A stretch of 64,000 nt of DNA from NCBI RefSeq assembly GCF_008386495.1, contig NZ_VTHJ01000039.1, positions 26,868-90,867 on the forward strand, read 5' to 3'. The stretch's first letter is position 1, and each line of letters starts with the position of its first letter. Positions 6,871-15,552 of the stretch are shown here, piece after piece. The notes beneath the pieces were generated by a model that saw nothing but the letters and a program-made list of their open reading frames with translations, had not been told where the DNA came from and made no database searches. The stretch comes from Streptomyces tailanensis (lineage in GTDB: Bacteria > Actinomycetota > Actinomycetes > Streptomycetales > Streptomycetaceae). A program made the position numbers and the translations under genes.

Positions 6871-7845
6871 TCACCCGGGCGGCAACGTCAACCCCCACGC
6901 CCCCTCCCGTACCGTCCACGTCCGCGTCCGTACCGGCCCCGCGACCAGCCAGTCCGCCCGGTAGCGGAAGTCCGCCCCGGACACGGTCACGCGCTGCCCG
7001 ACCGCGTGCAACGCCGCGGCCTCGGCGCCCACCGACGCCGGCCGGACCTCGACCTCGGCGCCGCCGTCCGCGTCGGGGGAGATGGACACGGCCTCCACGG
7101 GCTGGTCGAGGTCGACGAGCATCGTCCCGTCCACCTCCACCCGCAGCCGCGAGGGCCCGACCCCGGCGGGGGAGGCGACCCGTATGCGGGACGGACGCGA
7201 AGACCGCGAAGGACGAGAAGCTCGCGAAGGCCGCGAGGGAAGGGTGGACAGCGTGCGGACCAGGGACTGCGGCCAGGTGCGCAGCCACGAGTGATGGGCG
7301 GCGGAGCCATCGGCCGCCCTGCCGTGCCCGGCCCTTCCACCGTCCCCGGCTCCCCCTCCTTCTCCGTCGCCCTCCCCGTCCTCATCCTCCGCTTCCGGGC
7401 TCCCCGGGCCCCCCGGCACCGCCGGGATCCGCAGCCGCCCCAGCACCACCCCGTCGCTGTCGTCCACGAGCAGATCGAGCCGTCGCTCGACCCCGTCGAG
7501 GGCGGCGCGGGCCGCGGCCACCGCGTCGGTCGGTACGCCGAGCGACCGGGCGAGCCCCAGCGCCGAGCCCACCGGGACCAGCGAGAGCGCGCACGCGGCC
7601 AGCTCCCGCTGCCGGTGCAGAAGGGCCACGGTCCGCAGCAGCGCGTGGTCGTCGCCGACGACCACGGGCCGCCGCGAACCCCGTCGCGAGAGCGCTCGCG
7701 CGAATTCCTCGGGCCCCTCGGGAAGGCACACTTTCGTGTGCGCCGCACCCGCGCTGAGCACGTCTTTCGCGATCCGCACCGCCTCACCGTCCGTGCGACG
7801 GGCAAGGGGGTCGATGACCACGAGGAGCTGGTCGGGAGTCGCCAC
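6871..7845 (-). CDS. Diacylglycerol kinase-like protein, catalytic motif degenerate
   Basis: 324 residues from the GTG at 7845 (VATPDQLLVVIDPLARR). It has the fold of DAGK/sphingosine-kinase catalytic domains: LLVVIDPLARR start, VVVGDDHALLRTV where the family has GGDGT, VPVGSALGLARSLGVP where the family has PxGTGNDxARxLGIP, and a C-terminal beta-sandwich (RLRVEVDGTMLVDLDQP). Both nucleotide-binding motifs are changed, so catalysis is doubtful. A Gly/Asp and Ser/Arg-rich insert (about residues 175-235) is low-complexity. It sits next to purA, as in other Streptomyces as I recall. It may have kept only lipid or protein binding. Confidence 0.75.
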   Translation of the reverse strand: MATPDQLLVVIDPLARRTDGEAVRIAKDVLSAGAAHTKVCLPEGPEEFARALSRRGSRRPVVVGDDHALLRTVALLHRQRELAACALSLVPVGSALGLARSLGVPTDAVAAARAALDGVERRLDLLVDDSDGVVLGRLRIPAVPGGPGSPEAEDEDGEGDGEGGGAGDGGRAGHGRAADGSAAHHSWLRTWPQSLVRTLSTLPSRPSRASRPSRSSRPSRIRVASPAGVGPSRLRVEVDGTMLVDLDQPVEAVSISPDADGGAEVEVRPASVGAEAAALHAVGQRVTVSGADFRYRADWLVAGPVRTRTWTVREGAWGLTLPPG

Positions 7846-7887
7846 CTCGGTCCTGCCTCGCTTCCTCGGGTAGCATCTTTGTGCAAG

Positions 7888-7915
7888 AGCCCCTTGCGCT
7901 ATTGCGCCAGGGGCT
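7888..7915. promoter_or_regulatory. Strong hairpin between the DAGK-like gene and purA
   Basis: AGCCCCTTGCGC and GCGCCAGGGGCT pair at 11 of 12 positions around a 4-base loop (TATT). It lies in the divergent region, about 42 bases upstream of the DAGK-like start and about 170 upstream of purA. It looks like a terminator but no gene ends toward it, so it is either in a 5' leader or blocks antisense reading. Confidence 0.45.
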
Positions 7916-8083
7916 TCGTCTATTCCGGGGCATCCGGGTCCGACGGTCAGCGACCGACGACGACCAACGACGACCAATGATGGTCAACTACGGTCGACGA
8001 CGGTTGCGGTGCACGCGGCGAGTATGAGCCACCGCATGCGCCCCCGACCATGGACATGCCCCGCCCGGAAGGGGTGTACGCGC

Positions 8084-9367
8084 GTGCCCGCACTTGTGCT
8101 GCTCGGTGCTCAGTGGGGTGACGAAGGCAAGGGAAAGGCGACGGACCTGCTAGGCGGATCCGTCGACTACGTGGTGCGTTACCAGGGCGGTAACAACGCC
8201 GGCCACACGGTGGTCGTGGGCGACCAGAAGTACGCCCTGCACCTTCTCCCTTCCGGGATCCTCACTCCGGAGTGCACTCCGGTCATCGGCAACGGAGTCG
8301 TCGTCGACCCGTCGGTCCTGCTCTCCGAGCTGAGCGGTCTGAACGAGCGCGGCGTCGACACGTCCAAGCTCCTGATCAGCGGCAACGCTCACATCATCAC
8401 GCCGTACAACGTGACGGTGGACAAGGTCACCGAGCGCTTCCTCGGCAAGCGGAAGATCGGCACGACGGGCCGCGGCATCGGCCCGACCTATGCCGACAAG
8501 ATCAACCGCGTCGGCATCCGCGTCCAGGACCTGTACGACGAGTCGATCCTGACGCAGAAGGTCGAGGCGGCCCTCGACGTCAAGAACCAGCTCCTCACCA
8601 AGCTCTACAACCGCCGCGCCATCGCGGTCGACCAGGTCGTCGAGGAGCTGCTGGGCTACGCGGACAAGCTCGCCCCGTACGTCACCGACACGGTCCTCGT
8701 CCTCAACCAGGCCCTGGAGGAGAACAAGGTCGTCCTCTTCGAGGGCGGCCAGGGCACCCTGCTGGACATCGACCACGGCACGTACCCCTTCGTGACCTCC
8801 TCGAACCCGACCGCGGGCGGCGCCTGCACGGGCGCGGGCGTCGGCCCCACGAAGATCAGCCGCGTCATCGGCATCCTCAAGGCCTACACGACCCGCGTCG
8901 GCGCCGGCCCGTTCCCCACGGAGCTCTTCGACGAGGACGGCCAGGCCCTGCGCCGCATCGGCGGCGAGCGGGGCGTGACGACGGGCCGCGACCGCCGCTG
9001 CGGCTGGTTCGACGCGGTCATCGCCCGCTACGCGACCCGGGTCAACGGCCTGACGGACTTCTTCCTCACCAAGCTCGACGTCCTCACCGGCTGGGAGCAG
9101 ATCCCGGTGTGCGTCGCCTACGAGATCGACGGCAAGCGCGTCGAGGAGCTCCCGTACTCCCAGTCGGACTTCCACCACGCGAAGCCCGTCTACGAAACCC
9201 TCCCCGGCTGGTCCGAGGACATCACCAAGGCGAAGTCCTTCTCCGACCTCCCGAAGAACGCCCAGTCCTACGTCAAGGCCCTGGAGGACATGTCCGGCGC
9301 CCCGATCTCCGCGATCGGCGTCGGCCCGGGCCGTGACGAGACGATCGAGATCAACTCGTTCATCTAG
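8084..9367 (+). CDS. purA: Adenylosuccinate synthetase
   Basis: 427 residues from the GTG at 8084, with GGAAGGGG 8 bases upstream. It makes adenylosuccinate from IMP, aspartate and GTP, the committed step to AMP. Motifs are intact: GAQWGDEGKGK (P-loop), GGNNAGHTVV, GTTGRGIGPTYADK, EGGQGTLLDIDHGTYPFVT, and TGRDRRCGWFDAV followed by LTKLDVLTG near the base-recognition loop. Length is normal. It is a monocistronic gene; the next gene starts 113 bases downstream and belongs to an accessory block. Confidence 0.98.
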   Translation: MPALVLLGAQWGDEGKGKATDLLGGSVDYVVRYQGGNNAGHTVVVGDQKYALHLLPSGILTPECTPVIGNGVVVDPSVLLSELSGLNERGVDTSKLLISGNAHIITPYNVTVDKVTERFLGKRKIGTTGRGIGPTYADKINRVGIRVQDLYDESILTQKVEAALDVKNQLLTKLYNRRAIAVDQVVEELLGYADKLAPYVTDTVLVLNQALEENKVVLFEGGQGTLLDIDHGTYPFVTSSNPTAGGACTGAGVGPTKISRVIGILKAYTTRVGAGPFPTELFDEDGQALRRIGGERGVTTGRDRRCGWFDAVIARYATRVNGLTDFFLTKLDVLTGWEQIPVCVAYEIDGKRVEELPYSQSDFHHAKPVYETLPGWSEDITKAKSFSDLPKNAQSYVKALEDMSGAPISAIGVGPGRDETIEINSFI

Positions 9368-9480
9368 TCCGCCGGTCCCCTCCGCGAGGCGGTCGACCCG
9401 GTGATGGAGTCGGCCGCCGTCGCGTATCCGCTACGGCGGCCAGATGGTCTGACTAGTCTGTGCGCCATGAAGGAGACGGG

Positions 9481-10749
9481 ATGCTGCTGAGATTCAGGGT
9501 GGCGAATGTCAGATCCCTGCGCGACGAGCAGGAACTGTCGTTCGTTGCCCCTGAGGAAGCCGAGGCGGAGCGTGCCGCCGCCCGCGAGACGGTGTTCTCC
9601 GATGGCCGCAGGCTCCCCGTCCATACCGTGCTCGGTGTCTTCGGCGCCAACGCGTCCGGCAAGTCCAATGTCGTCGCGGCCCTGAAGAACATGCGCCGTG
9701 CGGTGTTGCGCTCGTACGCCGACTGGACCTCCTACGACGGCATTCCGCGCGACGAGTTCGCCCTCGACCCGAAAGCCGCGTCGGAAACCTCCCTCTACGA
9801 GGCGGACATCCTCCTCGAAGACGGCGTCCGCTGGACCTACGGCTTCGAACTGGGCTCGCGCAGGGTCGAGGCGGAGTGGCTCTACGCCTATCCCAAGGGC
9901 CGCCGTCAGGTCTGGTACGAGCGGGACGCGACCCGCGAGAACCCCTTCGACTTCCCCGGTGACCGGCTCCACGACCGCGCGCGGCTGGCCCGCACCATGA
10001 CCGTGGACTCCCTGCTGCTCACCCGCGCGGGAAACGCCGGCCACGAACAGCTCGCGCCTGTCTTCGACTGGTTCAGGGAGAACCTCTGGGACGTCACCCC
10101 TGAGACGGAGCGCCCGCAGCGTGAGGCCTACACCGCCCAGCGTCTGCTGCACAGCGAGGACTTCCGCAGACGGGCGGAGGAACTGCTGCGCGTGGCCGAT
10201 CTCGGTATCGCCGGGGTGGAGGTCGAACAGACCTCGTCCGGTCGGCCGCTGGTCCGGTTGGAGCACGCGGGAGGCGGCGGGAAGACGCTCATGGACTGGG
10301 AGGCGGAGTCCTGGGGCACCCGCTCGTGGTTCGCCCTGATCGGCCCCTTGCTGCTGGCCCTCGACACCGGCGCGGTGCTCCTCGTCGACGAACTCGACTC
10401 CAGCCTGCATCCGCGCTTCGCGGCCGAGGTCGTACGTCTCTTCCAGTCGTCCCGGGTGAACCCCAAGGGCGCGCAGCTCGTCTTCACCGGCCATGATCCT
10501 TCCCTGCTGCGTGCGCCGGGCGGCGGTCGGCTGCTGCAACCGGGCCAGATCTGGCTCACGGAGAAGGACGAGCGTGGCGCCACCGCTCTGTCGTCGGTTG
10601 CCGACTGGGAGCCGACGGAGGACGAGGACCTGATGACCTCCTACCTCGCGGGTTCGTTCGGAGCGGTGCCGAAGGTGTCGGAGGGGCAGATCGGACGGCG
10701 GCTCCTTCGGGCGGACGAGTTGGCGCGGATGGAGGCGGAAGAGGACTGA
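9481..10749 (+). CDS. rloA: RloA-like ATPase (AAA/ABC-type, AbiLi family)
   Basis: 422 residues from the ATG at 9481 (MLLRFRVANVRSLRDEQELSF), preceded by GAAGGAGA. It is an SMC/ABC-like ATPase: Walker A GVFGANASGKSNVV at about residue 60, a signature-like ESWGTRSWFAL at about 280, Walker B VLLVDELDSSLHP at about 302, and a switch His in FTGHDPSLL. The opening F-x-V-x-N-x-x-S and VDELDSSLHP are typical of the AAA15/RloA group. Its stop overlaps the start of the RloB gene by one base (TGATG). RloA/RloB pairs were named for linkage to type I restriction genes and resemble the phage-abortive AbiLi/AbiLii pair; here hsdM follows directly. Confidence 0.88.
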   Translation: MLLRFRVANVRSLRDEQELSFVAPEEAEAERAAARETVFSDGRRLPVHTVLGVFGANASGKSNVVAALKNMRRAVLRSYADWTSYDGIPRDEFALDPKAASETSLYEADILLEDGVRWTYGFELGSRRVEAEWLYAYPKGRRQVWYERDATRENPFDFPGDRLHDRARLARTMTVDSLLLTRAGNAGHEQLAPVFDWFRENLWDVTPETERPQREAYTAQRLLHSEDFRRRAEELLRVADLGIAGVEVEQTSSGRPLVRLEHAGGGGKTLMDWEAESWGTRSWFALIGPLLLALDTGAVLLVDELDSSLHPRFAAEVVRLFQSSRVNPKGAQLVFTGHDPSLLRAPGGGRLLQPGQIWLTEKDERGATALSSVADWEPTEDEDLMTSYLAGSFGAVPKVSEGQIGRRLLRADELARMEAEED

Positions 10750-11492
10750 TGGCGAGGACAAGGGGCGGGGACGGCATCAACCGGAGGAAGGGCGGAGGGG
10801 GTACGAAGGGCCGCACCGGCAGACCCCGCCAGGTCTACGTCTTCACCGAGGGCGAGGTCACCGAGCCCGAGTACATCGACATCATCATGAAGAACGGCAC
10901 CCCGGCCAAGGCAGGGGAGACCGTCCAGCACCACATCGGCAACCCCAACGCCGAGAGCAAGCTGCGCAAACCCTTACGTCTGGTCCAGGAGGCCGTCCGC
11001 ACCCTGCGCAAGGTGGAGCGGGAGGCGAAGGAGGCCGGGCTGAAACAGGACAGGGACTGGAACTGGCCGCAGGTCTGGGTGCTCTTCGACCGCGACGACC
11101 ACCTGTCCATCCCGGAGGCCCGACGCCTGGCGGAGAAGGAGGGGGTCAAGGTCGCGTACTCGCACCCCTGCTTCGAACTGTGGCGGTTGCTCCATTACAC
11201 GAACTACACCAGCAGCTTCGGCGGCGTCTGCGGCGACGCCAACGGCCGCCTGCGGTCGCGTCCCGGTTTCGCGGCGACGTACGGGCGCAGTGTGCGCAGC
11301 GTCAGCGAGACACAGTCCAAGCACGTGCGCGAGGAACAGGTGCTGAGCGAGGACGGCAGCCGCTACCGCGACGCCAAGAGGTACGCACAGGCGATCAACA
11401 AGCGGTGCGATTCGCCGAACCCGAACGACTGGGACCCCTACACCGACGTCTGGCGCTTCGTGGAGGAAGGACTGCTCCTCGGCGGCTACTAG
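10749..11492 (+). CDS. rloB: RloB-like protein (AbiLii family)
   Basis: 247 residues, translationally coupled to rloA. RloB family features are clear: YVFTEGEVTEPEYI near residue 30 (conserved Glu), VWVLFDRDDH near 115 (acidic motif), and SHPCFELWRLLHYTNY near 139. The spacing of Glu and Asp-x-Asp resembles a Toprim-like nuclease core (inference). As the likely effector, it would be controlled by the RloA ATPase. Codon 76 (10974-10976) is TTA, the rare Leu codon read by the bldA tRNA in Streptomyces, so translation may be limited to late growth or development. The N-terminus is Arg/Gly-rich. Confidence 0.87.
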   Translation: MARTRGGDGINRRKGGGGTKGRTGRPRQVYVFTEGEVTEPEYIDIIMKNGTPAKAGETVQHHIGNPNAESKLRKPLRLVQEAVRTLRKVEREAKEAGLKQDRDWNWPQVWVLFDRDDHLSIPEARRLAEKEGVKVAYSHPCFELWRLLHYTNYTSSFGGVCGDANGRLRSRPGFAATYGRSVRSVSETQSKHVREEQVLSEDGSRYRDAKRYAQAINKRCDSPNPNDWDPYTDVWRFVEEGLLLGGY

Positions 11493-11572
11493 GCTGAGGG
11501 GTCGTACTACTCCGCGGCGGAGCGGTACGCCGCTCTGCCCGCCCGCCTGCTCATACCTTTGGGAGCCCGTAC

Positions 11573-14302
11573 GTGGCCAAGCTCACGCTCGACCAACTGG
11601 AGCGCCACCTCTTCGCGGCGGCGGACATCCTGCGCGGCACGATGGACGCCGCCGAGTACCGCGACTTCCTTCTCGTCCTGCTGTTCCTCAAGCGCGCCAA
11701 CGACGAGTTCGAGGCCGCCCACGAGGAGATCATCGAAAAGGAGATGGCTGCCGGGGCCTCGCACGAGGAAGCGAAGGAGGAGGCCGCCGAACCGGCCAAC
11801 TACACGGCCCGGCGGATCATGTACGTCCCGCCGGAGGCCCGTTGGGAGCGGCTGGCCGAAGCCGTGGACGACGTGGCCACGCGGTACCTCCAGCCCGCGC
11901 TCGACGCGATGGAGGGCCAGAAGGGCAACGAGCGGCTGCGCGGCCTGTTCAACCACATCAACTTCAACCGCATCGGCGGGGGCGGCGGCACCGGGGCGGC
12001 GGCGGCCAAGCTGGCCGACAAGCGGCTGTCGGCGCTCATCGGCCACTTCGGCGCCCTCCGGTTGCGCGGCGACGACTTCGAGTTCCCCGATGTCATCGGT
12101 GCCGCGTACGAGTACCTGCTGAAGGACTTCGCCGACTCGGCGGGCACCAAGGGCGGCGAGTTCTACACCCCGCGCGCGGTGGTGCGGATGATGGTCGAAC
12201 TGGCCCGGCCCCGCCCAGGCCACAGCGTGTACGACCCGTGCGTCGGCTCGGGCGGCATGCTCATCCACGCCAAGGAGTACATCGAGGAGCACGGCGGCAA
12301 CACCGAGGACCTGGCCCTCGCCGGGCAGGACGCCAACAACGGCTCCTGGGTCATGGCCACCATGAACATGCTGTTCCACGGCGCCCACGACTTCGACCTG
12401 AAGACCGGTGACACCCTGACGCAGCCGCTCCACCTGGACCGGTCGTTCGACGTGGTGCTCAGCAACCCGCCCTTCTCCATGGACTACCGGGCCGCGGACA
12501 TCGACGACATCGACGACCGTATGCCGCACGGCCAGACGTCCGAGAAGGGCAAGGCCGACCTGATGTTCCTCCAGCACATGCTGCACATGGTGAAGGGGCG
12601 AGGCGGCTCGGTCTTCACCGTCATGCCGCACGGCGTGCTGTTCCGCGGCGGCACGGAGGAGAAGATCCGGGCGAAGCTCATCGAGGACGACCTGCTGGAG
12701 GCCGTGATCGGCCTGCCCTCCAACGTCTTCTACGGCACCGGCATCCCCGCCTGCGTGCTGGTGCTGCGCTCGCGCGGCCGGAAGCGGGACGGCAGGGACG
12801 ACCAGGTCCTCTTCATCAACGCGGACCGCGAGTTCCACGCCGAGCGCGCGCAGAACGTCCTCCTGCCCGAGCACGTGGAGAAGATCGTCTCCACCTTCCA
12901 CGCGCCGGTCGGCACGGACGTGCCGCGCTTCGCGCGGTGGGTGGAGCGGGGCGAGATCCGGAAGAACAAGTACAACCTCAACATCCGCCGCTACGTCGAC
13001 AACACCCCGCCGCCCGAGCCGCAGGATGTGCGGGCCCACCTAGTGGGTGGTGTGCCGAGGGCGGAGATCGAGGCGCCGGAGAAGGCGGCGGTGCTGGCGG
13101 CGTACGAGGTCAAGCTCACGGACCTGTTCGCCGAGCGCCCGGCGGATGGCGACGGTGACTCATCCCCGTATGTCGACTTCCTGCCGAAGGACCGGCGCCC
13201 CGACGCCGACCGGCTGTCCGCACTGACGGAGGACCGGGAACGGGAACTCCGGGAGACCTTCGACAAGTGGTGGGCCACGGAGACGGAGAACATCGCCAAG
13301 CTGGCGCCGTACGAGGGCGACGACCGCACGGAGTCCGAGAAGCGCGCTCAACTCGCCCGACTACGGGCCGAGTTGATCGACTCCTTCCGTGAACAGTTGC
13401 TGAGCGTCGGCCTGCTGGACCGGTACGCCCTCGCGGGCGCGGTCGCCGGGTGGTGGCAGGAGGCCCGCAATGAACTCAAGGCGCTGGCGGAGAACGGCTT
13501 CAAGGGCGTCGTCGAGGGCTGGGTCGACACGGTCGAGACCCTGCTGGAGCCGGAGCCGAACCCGTGGACGGGCGGCGCGCGCAAGCGGACTGCCGCCGAG
13601 CGGCGGCAGGCGTACGGCCACAAGGTCGTCGCCCGCATCGCGCCCAAGTTCCTGAAGGACCTGGCGGAAGCGGACGCGGAGAAGGCACGGCTGGACGCGA
13701 AGGTGAAGGCCGCCGAGGAGGCGGAGGCGGCGCGGGCGGCTGCGGCGGCGGGTGTCTCGGAGGACGGCGAGTCCTCGGACTCCGCCGAGGGCACTCCCAC
13801 CCTCGACCCGGCGGTGGCGGAAGCGCTGCTCAGCGAGGCCGACTTGAAGAAGGCGAAGCGGGACCGCACGGCGGCGGGCAAGGCGGTGAAGGCGCTGGAG
13901 GAGGAGTTCTACCCGCTGGACGGCCTGGGCGCGGGGGCTGCGGCGAAGACCGCCAAGTCGTCCAAGGCCGCTGAGTCCGCCGCAGCCTCCGACGACGCGG
14001 CCGGCCAGACGACCCTCGACATGACCCTCCCCGCCGAGCCCGACCGCCCGACGCCGGGCCTGCACGGGGCCCGCGACGCCCTGGACGAGGAGGGCGCGCG
14101 AGGTGTCGTCCTCGGCATCCTTTGCGACGACCTGGCGTCGAAGCTGGAGGGTCATGTCGTACGCAGACGGCGTGAGTTGATCGACACGTACGTGGGCTGG
14201 GAGCGCAAGTATCTGGTGTCGCTGCGAGACATCGAGGCTCGGCGCGAAGCTGCGGCCGAGCGGCTGAACGGCTTCCTGAAGGAGCTGGGCTATGTCGGCT
14301 GA
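11573..14302 (+). CDS. hsdM: Type I restriction-modification DNA methyltransferase subunit
   Basis: 909 residues from the GTG at 11573 with GGGAG 7 bases upstream. It methylates adenine N6 using SAM, as part of HsdM2S and the restriction complex. The N-terminal helical HsdM domain (TLDQLERHLFAAADILRG) is followed by the methyltransferase core: GGEFYTPRAVVRMMVEL, DPCVGSGGML at about residue 221 (SAM motif I) and NPPFSMDY at about 298 (N6-adenine motif IV). It is much longer than the usual 500-odd residues. The extra C-terminus (about 560-909) is charged, helical, with an Ala/Glu-rich coiled-coil stretch. It overlaps hsdS by 11 bases. Confidence 0.96.
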   Translation: MAKLTLDQLERHLFAAADILRGTMDAAEYRDFLLVLLFLKRANDEFEAAHEEIIEKEMAAGASHEEAKEEAAEPANYTARRIMYVPPEARWERLAEAVDDVATRYLQPALDAMEGQKGNERLRGLFNHINFNRIGGGGGTGAAAAKLADKRLSALIGHFGALRLRGDDFEFPDVIGAAYEYLLKDFADSAGTKGGEFYTPRAVVRMMVELARPRPGHSVYDPCVGSGGMLIHAKEYIEEHGGNTEDLALAGQDANNGSWVMATMNMLFHGAHDFDLKTGDTLTQPLHLDRSFDVVLSNPPFSMDYRAADIDDIDDRMPHGQTSEKGKADLMFLQHMLHMVKGRGGSVFTVMPHGVLFRGGTEEKIRAKLIEDDLLEAVIGLPSNVFYGTGIPACVLVLRSRGRKRDGRDDQVLFINADREFHAERAQNVLLPEHVEKIVSTFHAPVGTDVPRFARWVERGEIRKNKYNLNIRRYVDNTPPPEPQDVRAHLVGGVPRAEIEAPEKAAVLAAYEVKLTDLFAERPADGDGDSSPYVDFLPKDRRPDADRLSALTEDRERELRETFDKWWATETENIAKLAPYEGDDRTESEKRAQLARLRAELIDSFREQLLSVGLLDRYALAGAVAGWWQEARNELKALAENGFKGVVEGWVDTVETLLEPEPNPWTGGARKRTAAERRQAYGHKVVARIAPKFLKDLAEADAEKARLDAKVKAAEEAEAARAAAAAGVSEDGESSDSAEGTPTLDPAVAEALLSEADLKKAKRDRTAAGKAVKALEEEFYPLDGLGAGAAAKTAKSSKAAESAAASDDAAGQTTLDMTLPAEPDRPTPGLHGARDALDEEGARGVVLGILCDDLASKLEGHVVRRRRELIDTYVGWERKYLVSLRDIEARREAAAERLNGFLKELGYVG

Positions 14303-15518
14303 ACTGGATGACGTCCGGTGGGTGCCTGTGGGCGAGGTCGGCGAGGTGCGGATGGGGAAACAGCTTTCGCCGGCCAGTAAGGATGCTGCGGGGCAGATGC
14401 CTTATCTCCGGGTCGCCAACGTGTTTGAAGGGCATATCGACTACGGCGATGTGAAGACCATGGGATTCACCGACGTCGAGAAGCGCATCTACGAACTTCA
14501 CCCCGGGGACATTCTCCTTAACGAGGGGCAGGAAAGCCTGTTCAATGTTGGGAGGAGCGCAATCTATACGGGCGACAGCGAGTCATTTTGCTTTCAGAAC
14601 ACGCTCATTCGCTTCAGGCCGCATAGTGGCGTTTTGCCTGATTATGCGCAGGAAATTTTCGTGCAGTGGCGCCGCTTGGGGCGGTTTGCCAGCGTTGCAG
14701 AAAAGACCAGCATCTCCCATCTAGGGGGAAGTCGGTTCGCAAAGATGCCTTTTCCGCTCATTCCGCTGGAGGGACAGCATCGAATCGTTGAAGTCTTGGA
14801 GGGAGCCACCGAATCGGAGCGGGCCTCGAAGGTGGCGGTAGCCAAGCTGCGCTCAGTCCGGCGTGGTCTCGTACTGAACGGCATGGCGGCAATCGAGGGC
14901 GACGCTACTCCACGGGGCTGGGAGCGCGTTCCGCTGAAGGAAGTCGTTCCATCGGCCGACTACGGGATCTCTGTCGCTCTGAATAGTGACGCCAGCGGTA
15001 CCCCTACGCTGCGTATGAATAATCTGCGTGATGGTCGACCTGATCTCAGGGAGTTGCGCTACTCGCCGCAAGAGGTGGACTCTCGGCATCTCCTGCGAGC
15101 AGGCGACGTGTTGTTCAACAGGACCAATAGCATCGAGCACGTCGGTCGCGCTGGCATTTGGGGAGGGGAGCTCGAAAAGGCCACTTTCGCCTCCTATTTG
15201 GTTCGCCTGAACCCCGATACCAGGCGACTCGACCCGCGCTACCTGGTGGAATGGCTCCAGCATCCTGTGATCCGACAACGAGTGCGTTCGATTGCGACAG
15301 TCGCAGTTCAGCAGGTTAACGTGAACCCATCACGGCTCCGCGAGTTGGAAATCGACCTGCCGGTCGACTTGTCGGATCAGGCCAAGCTGGTTTCCGCCCT
15401 GGACACATGCGATCAGCAAATCGCTGCGGAGATCGACAACCTTGAGAAGATTCGCACGATGAAGCAGGGCCTGGCTGCCAAGTTGCTCAGTGGAAAACTC
15501 ACCCCCGCAGCCGCGTAG
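14292..15518 (+). CDS. hsdS: Type I restriction-modification specificity subunit
   Basis: 408 residues, start ATG at 14292 within the end of hsdM. It selects the bipartite DNA target for the HsdM and HsdR subunits. Two target-recognition domains are visible: the first begins VGEVGEVRMGKQLSPASK and ends with PLIPLEGQHRIVEVLEGATE; the second begins VPLKEVVPSADYGIS and ends with LPVDLSDQAKLVSALDTCD and a helical tail (IDNLEKIRTMKQGLAAKLLSGKL). The repeated L-P-x-x-x-Q-x-x-I/L helices are the conserved spacers. The first domain (about 14340-14760) is visibly richer in A and T than its neighbours, as expected for an exchangeable recognition domain. Confidence 0.95.
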   Translation: MSAELDDVRWVPVGEVGEVRMGKQLSPASKDAAGQMPYLRVANVFEGHIDYGDVKTMGFTDVEKRIYELHPGDILLNEGQESLFNVGRSAIYTGDSESFCFQNTLIRFRPHSGVLPDYAQEIFVQWRRLGRFASVAEKTSISHLGGSRFAKMPFPLIPLEGQHRIVEVLEGATESERASKVAVAKLRSVRRGLVLNGMAAIEGDATPRGWERVPLKEVVPSADYGISVALNSDASGTPTLRMNNLRDGRPDLRELRYSPQEVDSRHLLRAGDVLFNRTNSIEHVGRAGIWGGELEKATFASYLVRLNPDTRRLDPRYLVEWLQHPVIRQRVRSIATVAVQQVNVNPSRLRELEIDLPVDLSDQAKLVSALDTCDQQIAAEIDNLEKIRTMKQGLAAKLLSGKLTPAAA

Positions 15519-15552
15519 AAGGGTGTCGGCGCGAACTACCGGGAGGCCCTTG

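Noticed and set aside
6587..6964. Open frame beginning MYGGCGLCWVARAV inside the repeat, also found at 41089
   Set aside because: It recurs because the repeat itself recurs, with different ends and no ribosome binding site. It is a repeat artefact.
7888..7915. Hairpin as a terminator of the purA or DAGK-like gene
   Set aside because: No gene ends toward it; it is upstream of both starts, so a leader or antisense-blocking role fits better.
8150..9178. Long minus-strand open frame opposite purA
   Set aside because: It is composition shadow of purA; its protein is Asp/Val/Leu-rich with no recognised domain.
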